DNA of 21,075 nucleotides from a virus. Positions 1-7,334 of this stretch are shown in pieces. The notes under the pieces were generated by a model, which had not been told where the DNA came from, did not search any database, and saw only the letters and a list, made by a program, of their open reading frames with translations. The stretch is from positions 1-21,075 of IMG/VR virus record IMGVR_UViG_3300035698_001936; one strand, written 5' to 3'. The translations under genes were made by a program, and so were the position numbers. Within the stretch, counting starts at the first letter, position 1; each line of letters begins with the position of its first letter.

Positions 1-206
1 GCGGGCAGTTTACCTGGTGGCATAAACGCCACTCCTTCTTTCTCCTGCCAAGAGACTGAGGCCGTAGGCCTCTTAACCTCAATATCTCCCTTTTGAATGT
101 TCTCGTCGTAGACATTCATTGAGTTGTTACTGTTGTTAGTATTGTTGTTGATGTAGTTAATCATTGTTACCAAGTTTTCACCAACAGTTTTATTCCCTTT
201 TGACAT
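1..206 (-). CDS. Unknown protein, N-terminal part (cut by left edge)
   Basis: An open frame starts with ATG at 204-206 and runs off the left edge with no stop; 68 codons are visible. The start is supported by an AGGAG Shine-Dalgarno sequence at 214-218, seven bases upstream. The protein begins MSKGNKTVGENLV and continues with an Asn-rich stretch (about residues 17-28, with repeated NN and SNN). A more charged segment follows, including the motif VKRPTASVSW near residue 44. I do not recognise the family. It follows the 59-residue gene at 217-396 with a gap of ten bases, so both are probably transcribed from the sigma-70-like promoter at 404-432 rather than from the late virion promoters. Confidence 0.75.
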   Translation of the reverse strand, partial: MSKGNKTVGENLVTMINYINNNTNNSNNSMNVYDENIQKGDIEVKRPTASVSWQEKEGVAFMPPGKLP

Positions 207-216
207 TGTGTTTCTC

Positions 217-396
217 CTATTTGTGTTGTTTTGATTTGATTTGATGCTGTATGGTCACATAATCCTGTGCAGACAACCACTGAATGTGTTTGCGGTGCCT
301 CACACATACCAATTCAGCATGGTGAATTTCAGTATGATTCACTCTGCGTGCCTTAACAGGGCATTGGTTGTGTTTTTTTAGTTTTGTGAGTGCCAT
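217..396 (-). CDS. Small His/Cys-containing phage protein (59 aa)
   Basis: A 59-residue frame from ATG at 394-396 to TAG at 217-219. It is basic and His-rich: it begins MALTKLKKHNQCPVKARR and has the central motif HHAELVC followed by KHIQWLS (about residues 25-42). From memory, small phage proteins of unknown function carry a similar HHA-x-L-x-C ... I-x-W-L-S pattern, usually with a Cys-x2-Cys; here the second Cys is absent. An upstream in-frame TTG at 432 would give 71 residues, but it lies inside the -35 box of the promoter and has no Shine-Dalgarno sequence, so I reject it. The ATG has no Shine-Dalgarno sequence either, and it falls at the predicted transcription start, so the message may be leaderless. 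The stop codon overlaps the Shine-Dalgarno sequence of the next gene. Confidence 0.65.
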   Translation of the reverse strand: MALTKLKKHNQCPVKARRVNHTEIHHAELVCVRHRKHIQWLSAQDYVTIQHQIKSKQHK

Positions 397-403
397 TAAC
401 ACA

Positions 404-432
404 ATTATATAGCATCGTGGTATGGAAGTCAA
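404..432 (-). promoter_or_regulatory. Sigma-70-type promoter (TTGACT-N17-TATAAT)
   Basis: On the minus strand the -35 box TTGACT (427-432, five of six consensus bases) is separated by exactly 17 bases from a perfect -10 box TATAAT (404-409). Counting seven bases past the -10 box puts transcription start next to the ATG at 396. This is the only strong vegetative-type promoter I found. It stands between the end of the virion genes and the leftward genes at 396-1, which suggests a separately controlled, host-polymerase-driven unit. Confidence 0.8.
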
Positions 433-451
433 TAATTAAATGGGTAATTTG

Positions 452-495
452 GGGAGTTTTGATTAGACTGTATGAAAATAGAGACCAAAACTCCC
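452..495. repeat. 10-bp inverted repeat, 24-base loop
   Basis: GGGAGTTTTG at 452-461 is the exact reverse complement of CAAAACTCCC at 486-495. It lies just downstream (minus strand) of the last virion-module gene and just upstream of the sigma-70-like promoter. It could be part of a terminator or an operator. There is no T-run after the stem, so an intrinsic terminator is not clearly shown. Confidence 0.6.
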
Positions 496-497
496 AC

Positions 498-542
498 CAG
501 TACGTGGAAAGGTCAAATGGGAATAAGACCTGTGTCGTACTG
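498..542. repeat. Two-step inverted repeat (7 bp outer, 5 bp inner stem)
   Basis: CAGTACG at 498-504 pairs with CGTACTG at 536-542. Inside it, AGGTC at 510-514 pairs with GACCT at 527-531, leaving an internal bulge of five and four bases and a 12-base loop. It directly abuts the inverted repeat at 452-495. Together they fill most of the gap between the gene ending at 551 and the promoter at 432, so the gap is a structured, probably regulatory, region. Confidence 0.5.
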
Positions 543-550
543 ATATCTAT

Positions 551-838
551 TTACTCGCCAGCACTGTCAGTACACTCTGGTTTGAGTATCACAGCATATG
601 GTTCTTGGCAATGTGGAGTCCAACAACGTATTTTCCACAGAATTTTGCGAGTTTGGTAACCGTAGGTTCTGTAGTAGGAGTATTTGCCTTCAAATGGTCT
701 TTCTGACAACATGTGATTGCCACCGCATCTGCCACACTCCACGTTTTCTTGATCAAATTGTTCTGATGTAATTTTGCGTCTTTTGGTGGAGTATTTGTTG
801 GCGTAATAAGCGTTTCTGCTCTGTTGAGGTCTGCCCAT
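551..838 (-). CDS. Zinc-ribbon-like small protein (95 aa)
   Basis: The start is ATG at 836-838, overlapping the preceding stop as TAATG. A longer version from TTG at 844 is less likely. The 95-residue product has a basic N-terminus (MGRPQQSRNAYYANKY, then KRRK near residue 19). It carries CGRC (Cys35, Cys38) and CWTPHC (Cys72, Cys77), with His42 and His76 nearby. This C-x2-C ... C-x4-C spacing suggests a metal-binding ribbon; the function is unknown. The chain ends in ECTDSAGE, one of the many DSAG tetrapeptides in this window. It is the last gene of the long virion transcription unit and follows the holin-like gene. It could be a nucleic-acid-binding regulator or a minor virion component. 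Confidence 0.7.
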   Translation of the reverse strand: MGRPQQSRNAYYANKYSTKRRKITSEQFDQENVECGRCGGNHMLSERPFEGKYSYYRTYGYQTRKILWKIRCWTPHCQEPYAVILKPECTDSAGE

Positions 839-1011
839 TACCAAACTCTGATGAATATGCCAATCAGCATGGTCACAATCAAACCAGTCAATGCCAAAAT
901 ATACATTTGGTAACCTTGGATATGATGGAGATGGTTGTTCATAATCTTGTCCAGTGTGCGTTCAATTTTGTCTATGCGTTTTTCTATTGCTTTGATAGGT
1001 GTGTTTTTCAT
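838..1011 (-). CDS. Coiled-coil plus single-TM protein, holin-like (57 aa)
   Basis: Starts at ATG 1009-1011, one base after the stop of the upstream fibre-like gene. A longer frame reaching 1116 in this phase overlaps that gene and is rejected. Residues 4-27 form a charged amphipathic helix (IEKRIDKIERTLDKIM). Residues about 37-55 are a hydrophobic segment (MYILALTGLIVTMLIGIFI) ending in RVW. A coiled coil followed by one C-terminal membrane helix is the layout of XhlA-type holin-associated proteins, so a lysis role is plausible. No endolysin is visible in the window, so the assignment rests on topology alone. It overlaps the next gene by one base (TAATG). Confidence 0.7.
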   Translation of the reverse strand: MKNTPIKAIEKRIDKIERTLDKIMNNHLHHIQGYQMYILALTGLIVTMLIGIFIRVW

Positions 1012-1012
1012 A

Positions 1013-1438
1013 TTATGATATTGTGCTACCCAGTGCAACCACTTTCCAGTTGGAACCATCATACACTGCCAATGTGGTAGCGCCTGCATTACCGTTTGAA
1101 CAGTATGCCAAGTCACCCGCTTCTTTGTCTCCCCTTGCGTTGAGTTCTGTGAGTGTTTGTGGTTTTAGTTGTAGTATTTCTTCTATGTTGACCTTGCCTG
1201 TGGCAGGATCCAGTGTTAAATCTGTTGCTGATGTGGAGTTGATTTCATCTGGCAGTTGTGCCGCTATTATTTTAGATGTGCCATCCAACCCTGCCACACC
1301 GTTTGCTGTGTTTCTGCCATCAATCACGATGATCAATTCGTCAAATGCCGCCTTGATGTCTGGTCTTGCCGCCGCAGGTGAATCCGTGGCATCATTTAAA
1401 TTTGTTGTGCTTACGTTTGAACTTGTTCCCCAACCCAT
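1013..1438 (-). CDS. Short tail-fibre-like protein (141 aa)
   Basis: A GGAG Shine-Dalgarno sequence precedes ATG at 1438, and a late-type promoter octamer lies at 1463-1470. The N-terminus MGWGTSSNVSTTN, then TDSPAAARPDIK (residues 18-29), matches the N-terminal module of the proteins at 1552-2493 and 20426-20923. The middle has GLDGTSKIIAAQLP (about residues 50-63), a linker typical of phage tail fibres. The C-terminus (TTLAVYDGSNWKVVAL) is the usual short end motif of fibre or spike tips. It probably attaches to the virion through the shared N-module and displays a small tip. The exact location (fibre, tip or decoration) cannot be decided. Confidence 0.75.
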   Translation of the reverse strand: MGWGTSSNVSTTNLNDATDSPAAARPDIKAAFDELIIVIDGRNTANGVAGLDGTSKIIAAQLPDEINSTSATDLTLDPATGKVNIEEILQLKPQTLTELNARGDKEAGDLAYCSNGNAGATTLAVYDGSNWKVVALGSTIS

Positions 1439-1462
1439 AATATGGTACTCCTTTGTTGTTTT

Positions 1463-1470
1463 TATTTATA
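1463..1470 (-). promoter_or_regulatory. T4-type late promoter octamer TATAAATA
   Basis: An exact TATAAATA on the minus strand, about 25 bases upstream of ATG 1438, in the 113-base gap between two fibre-like genes. It is identical to the T4 late promoter core. The same motif or AATAAATA occurs at five other junctions in this window. Confidence 0.55.
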
Positions 1471-1551
1471 AAATTGGTTGCAGTATACAACTAATCTTAT
1501 CTCTTTGTTTTGCCCGTGTACTGACGTCTACGAGCGACTAACACACCTTTT

Positions 1552-2493
1552 TTAACTGAAGTTGGTGCTTAAACTTGCGTAATATATTCCGCCCACAAAA
1601 CTTATGGTCATGATGTCTATGGCATTGGCGGCAGTGCTTAATGTGGACGTGCCTCCTGCAAACAACATTCTGCCTGCAGAGTCTAAATCTTCTGCGAATG
1701 TTCTGTTGCCTGTTCCATCTTGTTTAATGATTAATGTTAGACTTTGTCCATTTTCTGCACTGGCAAATCCTTGGAAGTTTACATTACCAGTCAATGTGAC
1801 TTCCATTAAATTTCCATTTGTTTTGACATCAGGTGTTAAATTTGAACCATAAGGCAATTCAAATACTTGTTCCTTGTACCTCATGCCTGCGTCTATGTTG
1901 AATTGGTCTGATGTTACAGTGATTTTATCAAAATTTTCAGTAGAACCAGCACTGTCTCCATGTGAATTAAAAGTTATTGCATTTTCAGACTGGACATTGG
2001 TTGCATAGTGATCAATAACAAAATTAACTGCATCCACACTAATACCATGATTGGTAACTCCTGCTGAAGTGCCACCAACAACAATTCTTGTTTTGGCAGA
2101 CTCTAAACGTAAATCACCACTTACACCACCCAGTTTACTAATTTTAAAATCTGTGCCTCTACCAGTGTTGGTTTTTATGTTGAATGTGTCTGTGTCTAAA
2201 TCTGATGTCAGTGGATTTGTAACACCTGCCGCGGCAGTTATATTAAGAGGCGCACCTCCTGAATCTGCATTAACCAAAAGAGTGTTGCCTAAATGAGCAA
2301 TTTCTAATTGTGAATTTGCACGATTGTACACCAACAATGCATAAGGATCTCCATCTATACCAGTGGTGTCTATGAAATCAACAATGTCGTTGACTGCTTG
2401 ACTCATTGTGTTTAGTTCAGGTCTGGATTCTTTGATAGAATCTGTGTCTGCTGAAAATTTATTTGAATCTGGTTTGTTTGTTGGCCACGCCAT
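1552..2493 (-). CDS. Tail-fibre-like protein (313 aa)
   Basis: Begins MAWPTNKPDSNKF, then TDSIKESRPELN, the N-terminal module shared with 1013-1438 and 20426-20923. The body (about residues 60-215) is rich in Thr, Asn, Asp and Gly, as in beta-structured fibre shafts. The C-terminal 60 residues carry LTLIIKQDGTGNRTFA followed by STAANAIDIMTISFVGG, which closely parallels the end of the 20426-20923 protein and is a common fibre-tip module. Three DSAG/DSGG tetrapeptides are present. One (DLDSAGR, DNA 1673-1684) lies where the paralogue has a shorter loop. Start and upstream stop are separated by one base. Probable receptor-recognition or fibre component. Confidence 0.8.
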   Translation of the reverse strand: MAWPTNKPDSNKFSADTDSIKESRPELNTMSQAVNDIVDFIDTTGIDGDPYALLVYNRANSQLEIAHLGNTLLVNADSGGAPLNITAAAGVTNPLTSDLDTDTFNIKTNTGRGTDFKISKLGGVSGDLRLESAKTRIVVGGTSAGVTNHGISVDAVNFVIDHYATNVQSENAITFNSHGDSAGSTENFDKITVTSDQFNIDAGMRYKEQVFELPYGSNLTPDVKTNGNLMEVTLTGNVNFQGFASAENGQSLTLIIKQDGTGNRTFAEDLDSAGRMLFAGGTSTLSTAANAIDIMTISFVGGIYYASLSTNFS

Positions 2494-2494
2494 A

Positions 2495-3253
2495 TTAGTT
2501 TATCACAACCTCCGTTTGTCCATTTGCTGAAGAAAAGCAAATTGGAAGATATTGAATTTGTACATCCACTGTGCAGTCTATTCTACGTGCTTTGCCGTAA
2601 CTGTCTGCATCAAAAATATTTAACACAAGAGGGGTTGATGTCTTGTCAATATAGATAAGTGGTCTGACAGGATCTCCTCCTGAATCATCCAATCCTGTGA
2701 TGTGTGGTTGTATAATACAGTTGGTAATTTTGCCTGTTTCTTTTTCAAATGTTAATTGTCTAGCACCCACAGAACCACCCAGTGTGCTGGTGTCTATGTC
2801 TGACTGTGAAAGTGGCAAGGTGCTGTTGTTGAAACCCACATTGAAATCGTTTAAAAATAGTACAGGAGATCCTGCTGAATCTTCTGCTCCTGCTGAATCA
2901 CCTGTGCCTTGCGTTAAAGTAAATTTAAAAAATCTTGCATAGATGCCTGGCACGTCTGCTGTGTCAGGTGAAATTGTAGCGGTGCTTGGAGAATCAATTG
3001 CTCCTCCTGTGCTGTCAACAGTGTTGCCATACTGCACTGTTGTGATAACAGGTGCTCCAGAATTAAATGTTAACAATGGTAGATGCCAATCCAAACCGCC
3101 AGCGTCAATGATGTTAGTGGTAAATTCTAAAAGAGAACTGGGTGTGCCTCCCCAACTAGTGAGTGTGCTCCAATTGGTATAGTCTGCCCAACTTTCCACA
3201 CTGCGAGCAAATAGAGTGTTTTCAATTTCATCAAAATATCCGTTGCTTGACAT
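2495..3253 (-). CDS. Unknown tail-module protein (252 aa)
   Basis: Starts one base after the stop of the J-like gene; the ATG lies close behind the GGAGG that encodes the end of J. The N-terminus is MSSNGYFDEIENTLFARSV, followed by a Trp-rich stretch (WADYTNWSTLTSWGG). The rest is Ser/Thr/Gly-rich with alternating hydrophobic residues, suggesting beta structure. It carries two DSAG tetrapeptides close together (GTGDSAGAEDSAGS) and one DDSGG. I do not recognise a family. Its position between the tip protein and the fibre proteins suggests a tail-tip or fibre-attachment subunit. Confidence 0.8.
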   Translation of the reverse strand: MSSNGYFDEIENTLFARSVESWADYTNWSTLTSWGGTPSSLLEFTTNIIDAGGLDWHLPLLTFNSGAPVITTVQYGNTVDSTGGAIDSPSTATISPDTADVPGIYARFFKFTLTQGTGDSAGAEDSAGSPVLFLNDFNVGFNNSTLPLSQSDIDTSTLGGSVGARQLTFEKETGKITNCIIQPHITGLDDSGGDPVRPLIYIDKTSTPLVLNIFDADSYGKARRIDCTVDVQIQYLPICFSSANGQTEVVIN

Positions 3254-3254
3254 A

Positions 3255-5633
3255 TTATCCTCCTAAATTCTGTTGTCCACCAGCATCAAAACCGTATGTT
3301 TCTTGTAGATAGTTAACAAAACCTTCTAACCCATCGTCCTCAATTTTTGTGCCTTTAATGATGTATTTTTTCTTAGTAAAATTTGTTTCTGAAAAATCAC
3401 CTCCCATTGCATATTCATCTTCTGGACCAGGATTTGTTTTTATTGGTCTAATTTTTGCTACTAACCCTTTTACAAGAGGAATACGTATGAAATTGCCGCC
3501 GCTTAACCGTCTGTAATAAACAGTTCCTTGAGGAGTTCCTTGAACAGTTGATGTATTGAACACGTTGGCAAAATTTCCATGACTACCTGCAAAAAATATA
3601 TGACCACCACTACTTTCTTTGTTGCCCATAAAATATTCTAATCTCAATCCATTCACACCAGGTTCTTGTGGTAGTGCCAATGCAATTTCACCCACATTGC
3701 AACGATATCTTACACCATTTATTATTATAACACTGGTGTAGTTAGAACCTTGACGTTGTACCAAAGTCAAATATCCGTTTTCTCTAATGTCTGCACCGCT
3801 GTCTACTCTTTTGATTAAACAACTGGTTGGTATGGATAATGCGTTGTTGTGTTGATACACTTTGCCACTCCACACAAGGGGTGTGCTAGGATAGGCAACC
3901 AATTGTAAATCGTATCCATAAAATTTATCTAAACTTGGTTTTTTAATTGGTTCATACTCAGGAGGTGGTGTTGGTGCAGGTATTGGTCCTGCAGAATCAT
4001 CTGGTGTTGGGTAAGGCGGTTTAACGCCTTTGGGTGGATCACTCACAGGTCTTTGCAAAGGTCTGCCTGAATATTCATCTGGTAGATACACAGTGGGTGG
4101 TATTTCTATTTGTTCACCTGATGTGTGTGGATAATGATTTGCTGTGTGTTCCACAGCAGATATATCTATCAAACCTGCGTTGGTCAATTTCATATCTACC
4201 ACTCTAAATGTACGCAAATCAAGATCCAGTATGTCTTCTGACATTCTGATAATGTCACCTGGTTCCACATTGAATAATTCTTGTGTGCCTGTAAAACTTA
4301 ATGTTCTTTGATTACGTGATTTTAAATAAATCATTCTTGCCATTTCACGTGCTATGTAAGGATTGGTAAGGGTAGTAAATGTAAATTCACCTGACATTTC
4401 TTCATCGTCATCCACTGCTTGATCACCTGCTGTGCTGTACACCACTTGTTGACTGCTGAATTCTTTGTCAGGATCTATGTAGTTCACATACACATTGTTG
4501 TATTTGGATACTTTGGATTCTCCACCCAACGTAACTGGACCCACAATAAAAAAATTACTGACATCAAATGCAACATTGATTGTGGCAGATGTTATGTCAG
4601 TGGCATTACCGCCATCTTCTACTTTTAGTTTGTATCTGCCACTCACAAAAGGCAGTATGCCTCTGCAACCACCTACTAATTGTTTTACATTGTCTATTAA
4701 TTTTGATTCTGTGGTCAGCACTGTGTTGCAAGTCAACACAAACTCAGTGAACTGGCCGTCATCATCAAGATCAACCAATTGATTGAATTTTTCAGCGGCA
4801 ATTCTAAAACTTTCTGTGTGTATGTCTTCTTTTTTGATGCCCAATCCATAACGAGGATTCATCATGTAATCCAGCAACACACATGCTGGGTTTGTGCCTG
4901 GTCTGTTAGAATCTGTTTCCACATAAGTCTTTGATAAATCTGCATAATCGTTTGGTAGGTTTTCGCTGTCTGGAGTTACTGTGGTAAGATCAAAAACTTT
5001 TTTACCAAACACATCAAATTGAATTTGTGGTACACCGCCACCAAAAGGATTAGAATCTATTTCTGCTTGATTTGAATTTTTCCATTCAAATCTAAATGCC
5101 GCATATGCAACACCTGGTAATTTTCTTACACCATTGTTCCAACTGGGTGATCCGTTTGCCAATGTGCTTTGAACTTGCGTTTCTGTGCCGTTGAATATTT
5201 GAAATTGTACTCTGCCACTGTATCTACCTGTGCTGGATGTGTAAACTTGTGCATGGTTGTATGTGTTGCTGGTACCTGGGTGCGGCAACAGTTCGTTTTC
5301 ATCCAATTTAATTCTGTGTATGCCTCCAATCTCACCTTCACAAATAGCATACACCACATACAAAAATTGATTACTGCTTCCGTTGGTTTCCACGTGTACG
5401 ATTGTGCCACCCACACGTCTAAATCCATACACCACAGGTATTCCAACATTGGTACCTGACTTGGTAACTTTAACACCTTGTGCAAGTGATTCTGCAGATA
5501 CGTCTGGTGTTTCAAAAGAACCAAAAGGTTTTATAATAAATCCAAAAGCATCACCCACAAAAGATGTTATGCCTTTGACTGCTTTTTTAATTCCTTTTAA
5601 GATTCCTTTGATTGGTTTTTTTATGAATCCCAT
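3255..5633 (-). CDS. J: Tail tip / host-specificity protein, lambda J-like (792 aa)
   Basis: Start chosen at ATG 5631-5633, which overlaps the previous stop as TAATG; an upstream start in the same frame would extend into the GNAT gene. Residues 1-37 are amphipathic and Lys-rich (MGFIKKPIKGILKGIKKAVK). The core shows J-family landmarks: GIPVVYG (64-70), LLDYMMNPRYGLGI (254-267) and VEPGDIIRMSEDIL (456-469). A Pro-rich linker (about 508-566, containing DDSAGP) leads to a C-terminal module of roughly 220 residues that I do not recognise, probably the variable host-range part. J-type proteins form the central tip complex of long non-contractile tails and contact the receptor. Confidence 0.88.
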   Translation of the reverse strand: MGFIKKPIKGILKGIKKAVKGITSFVGDAFGFIIKPFGSFETPDVSAESLAQGVKVTKSGTNVGIPVVYGFRRVGGTIVHVETNGSSNQFLYVVYAICEGEIGGIHRIKLDENELLPHPGTSNTYNHAQVYTSSTGRYSGRVQFQIFNGTETQVQSTLANGSPSWNNGVRKLPGVAYAAFRFEWKNSNQAEIDSNPFGGGVPQIQFDVFGKKVFDLTTVTPDSENLPNDYADLSKTYVETDSNRPGTNPACVLLDYMMNPRYGLGIKKEDIHTESFRIAAEKFNQLVDLDDDGQFTEFVLTCNTVLTTESKLIDNVKQLVGGCRGILPFVSGRYKLKVEDGGNATDITSATINVAFDVSNFFIVGPVTLGGESKVSKYNNVYVNYIDPDKEFSSQQVVYSTAGDQAVDDDEEMSGEFTFTTLTNPYIAREMARMIYLKSRNQRTLSFTGTQELFNVEPGDIIRMSEDILDLDLRTFRVVDMKLTNAGLIDISAVEHTANHYPHTSGEQIEIPPTVYLPDEYSGRPLQRPVSDPPKGVKPPYPTPDDSAGPIPAPTPPPEYEPIKKPSLDKFYGYDLQLVAYPSTPLVWSGKVYQHNNALSIPTSCLIKRVDSGADIRENGYLTLVQRQGSNYTSVIIINGVRYRCNVGEIALALPQEPGVNGLRLEYFMGNKESSGGHIFFAGSHGNFANVFNTSTVQGTPQGTVYYRRLSGGNFIRIPLVKGLVAKIRPIKTNPGPEDEYAMGGDFSETNFTKKKYIIKGTKIEDDGLEGFVNYLQETYGFDAGGQQNLGG

Positions 5634-6106
5634 TACAACTCCTTCACATACATATTGCCACACCATTTCATATTTTTCATTTCAAAATATTTACTGGCAC
5701 GTTCTACATATTCTTCATCAACGTTGTAATCTTTGTCAAACAAAAACACACCGCTCATTATTAATTCAACATCTTGATCTCTTAAAAAATCTTCTATTTG
5801 GTCAAAGAATTTGTGACTGCTAATCTTGTGTCTGTAATCAGGATGTAAAAAAAACATTTCTACATTGGCCACTCTCACTCTGTTCCAAGTTAATTCTGAT
5901 AAACTGACCACACTGTAACCTACCACTCTGTCATCCTTGATGTACAATAAAATATTGCTTTGTTGTTCTATCAATCTTTGTTTGGTTAATTCTAATGCTG
6001 TTTCCACATCAAAATTTAATTTGCCAGACACATTGGCCTCTTCAGCGTGTATGCGATAAATTTCTTGCAGTTGATTGAAGTGTGAGATGTTTGCTTGTTT
6101 TAACAT
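5633..6106 (-). CDS. GNAT-family N-acetyltransferase homologue (157 aa)
   Basis: Start set at ATG 6104-6106, where it overlaps the previous stop as TAATG; an ATG at 6121 would add five residues but lacks a Shine-Dalgarno sequence. The fold is readable: N-terminal MLKQANISHFNQLQEIY, central strand NILLYIKDDRVVGYSVV (51-67), motif A region VEMFFLHPDYRHKISSHKFF (82-101) and C-terminal KYFEMKNMKWCGNMYVKEL. The usual R-x-x-G-x-G/A loop that holds the acyl-CoA pyrophosphate reads RHKISS here, so the glycines are missing and activity is uncertain. It sits between the hub-like gene and J, where lambda has genes K and I. Possible roles are acetylating a tail protein or a host target, or a non-catalytic structural role. 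Confidence 0.8.
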   Translation of the reverse strand: MLKQANISHFNQLQEIYRIHAEEANVSGKLNFDVETALELTKQRLIEQQSNILLYIKDDRVVGYSVVSLSELTWNRVRVANVEMFFLHPDYRHKISSHKFFDQIEDFLRDQDVELIMSGVFLFDKDYNVDEEYVERASKYFEMKNMKWCGNMYVKEL

Positions 6107-6696
6107 TATTTTATACCCCATTTTATTTCTGCCAATGCTTCGTGTGAAAATTCCATACTGGCATCGTTGGCATGTTCTCTTTGAAAATTGTTTTGATTGG
6201 TTCTGCGTCCATTCTTTCTGTTGAAATTCACAAACTGCGAACTTACTTGTAATTGTATGTCTGCTGATGTTTGATTGTTGGTCACACTGTAACCTGCTAT
6301 TTTGCCTTTGAACAACAAGAAAGCATTTTCACCTGCAGAATCACCAAACAACACATTGGTGCTTGGGTCAATAAATCCTCTGTATATGCTCACAGTTTGA
6401 TTTATTATTTCTGATGTGGCAAATGTTTGCACATTGGCAAGTGTTAAGGCACTGATTGCTATGTTTACAGAACTGATTTGTACAGCACTGTTCAATTGTG
6501 TTTCACTGATAGACATAAATTCACCTTGTGCAGAATATGTTTCGCCATCAAATGTTAGATCATAAGGATTGTTGGTGTATCTCAATGTGTCTGATACACC
6601 GCCTGAGTCAGGTGTGTCTATCTCCAACAACAACACACTGGTAAAAGTGTTGCCTGCAAGATAAGTGTTTAATGGATCAGAAAATCCGCGAGGCAT
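6106..6696 (-). CDS. Tail hub-like minor tail protein (196 aa)
   Basis: Begins MPRGFSDPLNTYLAGNTFTS, followed by VLLLEID and LRYTNNPYDLTFDGETYSA. This pattern (a beta strand, an 'RYT...Y' segment, then 'DG..Y.A') is typical of phage tail proteins near lambda L and the DUF2163 group, which build the baseplate hub below the distal tail ring. The C-terminal third holds a conserved-looking basic segment, FNRKNGRRTNQNNF. DSGG (TPDSGGVSD) and DSAG (FGDSAGEN) both occur in apparent loops. It is linked by TAATG overlaps to both neighbours. The role is inferred from order and weak sequence resemblance. Confidence 0.75.
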   Translation of the reverse strand: MPRGFSDPLNTYLAGNTFTSVLLLEIDTPDSGGVSDTLRYTNNPYDLTFDGETYSAQGEFMSISETQLNSAVQISSVNIAISALTLANVQTFATSEIINQTVSIYRGFIDPSTNVLFGDSAGENAFLLFKGKIAGYSVTNNQTSADIQLQVSSQFVNFNRKNGRRTNQNNFQREHANDASMEFSHEALAEIKWGIK

Positions 6697-7334
6697 TAAA
6701 TTACCTCCTCAACATCCATCCTATAATTCACAGTGCCGTCTACATTGTATTGATATTCTTGTAGATCACTGCTCATAATCACTTTGAATGGCACGTTGTC
6801 GTATGTGACTGTTTCACTATTTGATACTTGTAACACCAATGCTGGTTCAAAAGCAATGGCAAAACCTGCTGAGTCCATCACAGCATCTTCTGTTGCCATG
6901 TACACTTTGCTGTGTCCTGAAAATTTAATCACATCACCCATTTTGAGTGCTGTGGCATTGATGTTGCCTTGGTCAGTTGTAACGTTGACGCTGGTTGAAC
7001 CTTGTCCAAAGTTGCCTGACACTGTGACTGTGCCCACATTGTCAGTTGCTGTTCTAAAACTTATTTCTGGTATCTCTATGGTAAAATCGTTCACACTGGT
7101 TTTTGCTTTGGCAATAAAACCTTGTATTTGTTTAAAATCTGACACAGTAAGACTGACCAACTCCAATGTGCCTTTGAACAATGTGGTTGCCGCTGTGCTT
7201 CTTATGATTCTGCCTGATGCAGTTTTTGTGACAGCAACTTCATTTTGTTGTTTGAAGTTGACTGCTCTAAATTTTATTGGTGTAGCATTTGATAAAATGC
7301 TTGAACTTCCGTTGAATGCTCCTATGCTTGCCAT
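6696..7334 (-). CDS. Distal tail protein candidate (212 aa)
   Basis: Lies directly after the tape measure gene, with TAATG overlaps on both sides; this is where siphovirus genomes place the distal tail (lambda M/Dit) protein. The sequence is beta-rich: FRAVNFKQQNEVAVTKTASG near the N-terminus, ASGRIIRSTAATTLFKGTLEL (about 39-59), and an internal section with VTVSGNFGQGSTSVNVTT. The C-terminus (EYQYNVDGTVNYRMDVEEVI) resembles the last strand of tail-tube-like folds. One DSAG (MDSAGFAIAF) is present. The assignment relies mainly on position. Confidence 0.72.
   Translation of the reverse strand: MASIGAFNGSSSILSNATPIKFRAVNFKQQNEVAVTKTASGRIIRSTAATTLFKGTLELVSLTVSDFKQIQGFIAKAKTSVNDFTIEIPEISFRTATDNVGTVTVSGNFGQGSTSVNVTTDQGNINATALKMGDVIKFSGHSKVYMATEDAVMDSAGFAIAFEPALVLQVSNSETVTYDNVPFKVIMSSDLQEYQYNVDGTVNYRMDVEEVI

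Noticed and set aside
390-659. Plus-strand 89-codon frame across the inverted repeats
   Set aside because: No Shine-Dalgarno sequence, no motif, crosses the palindromic region and opposes all real genes.
999-1541. A 180-codon plus-strand open frame
   Set aside because: Mirrors the fibre-like gene 1013-1438 and its promoter region; the product is Ser/Val-rich without motif, typical of a shadow frame in AT-rich DNA.
5126-5524. A 132-codon minus-strand frame inside the J-like gene
   Set aside because: Lies entirely within the conserved J frame, has no motif and no ribosome site.
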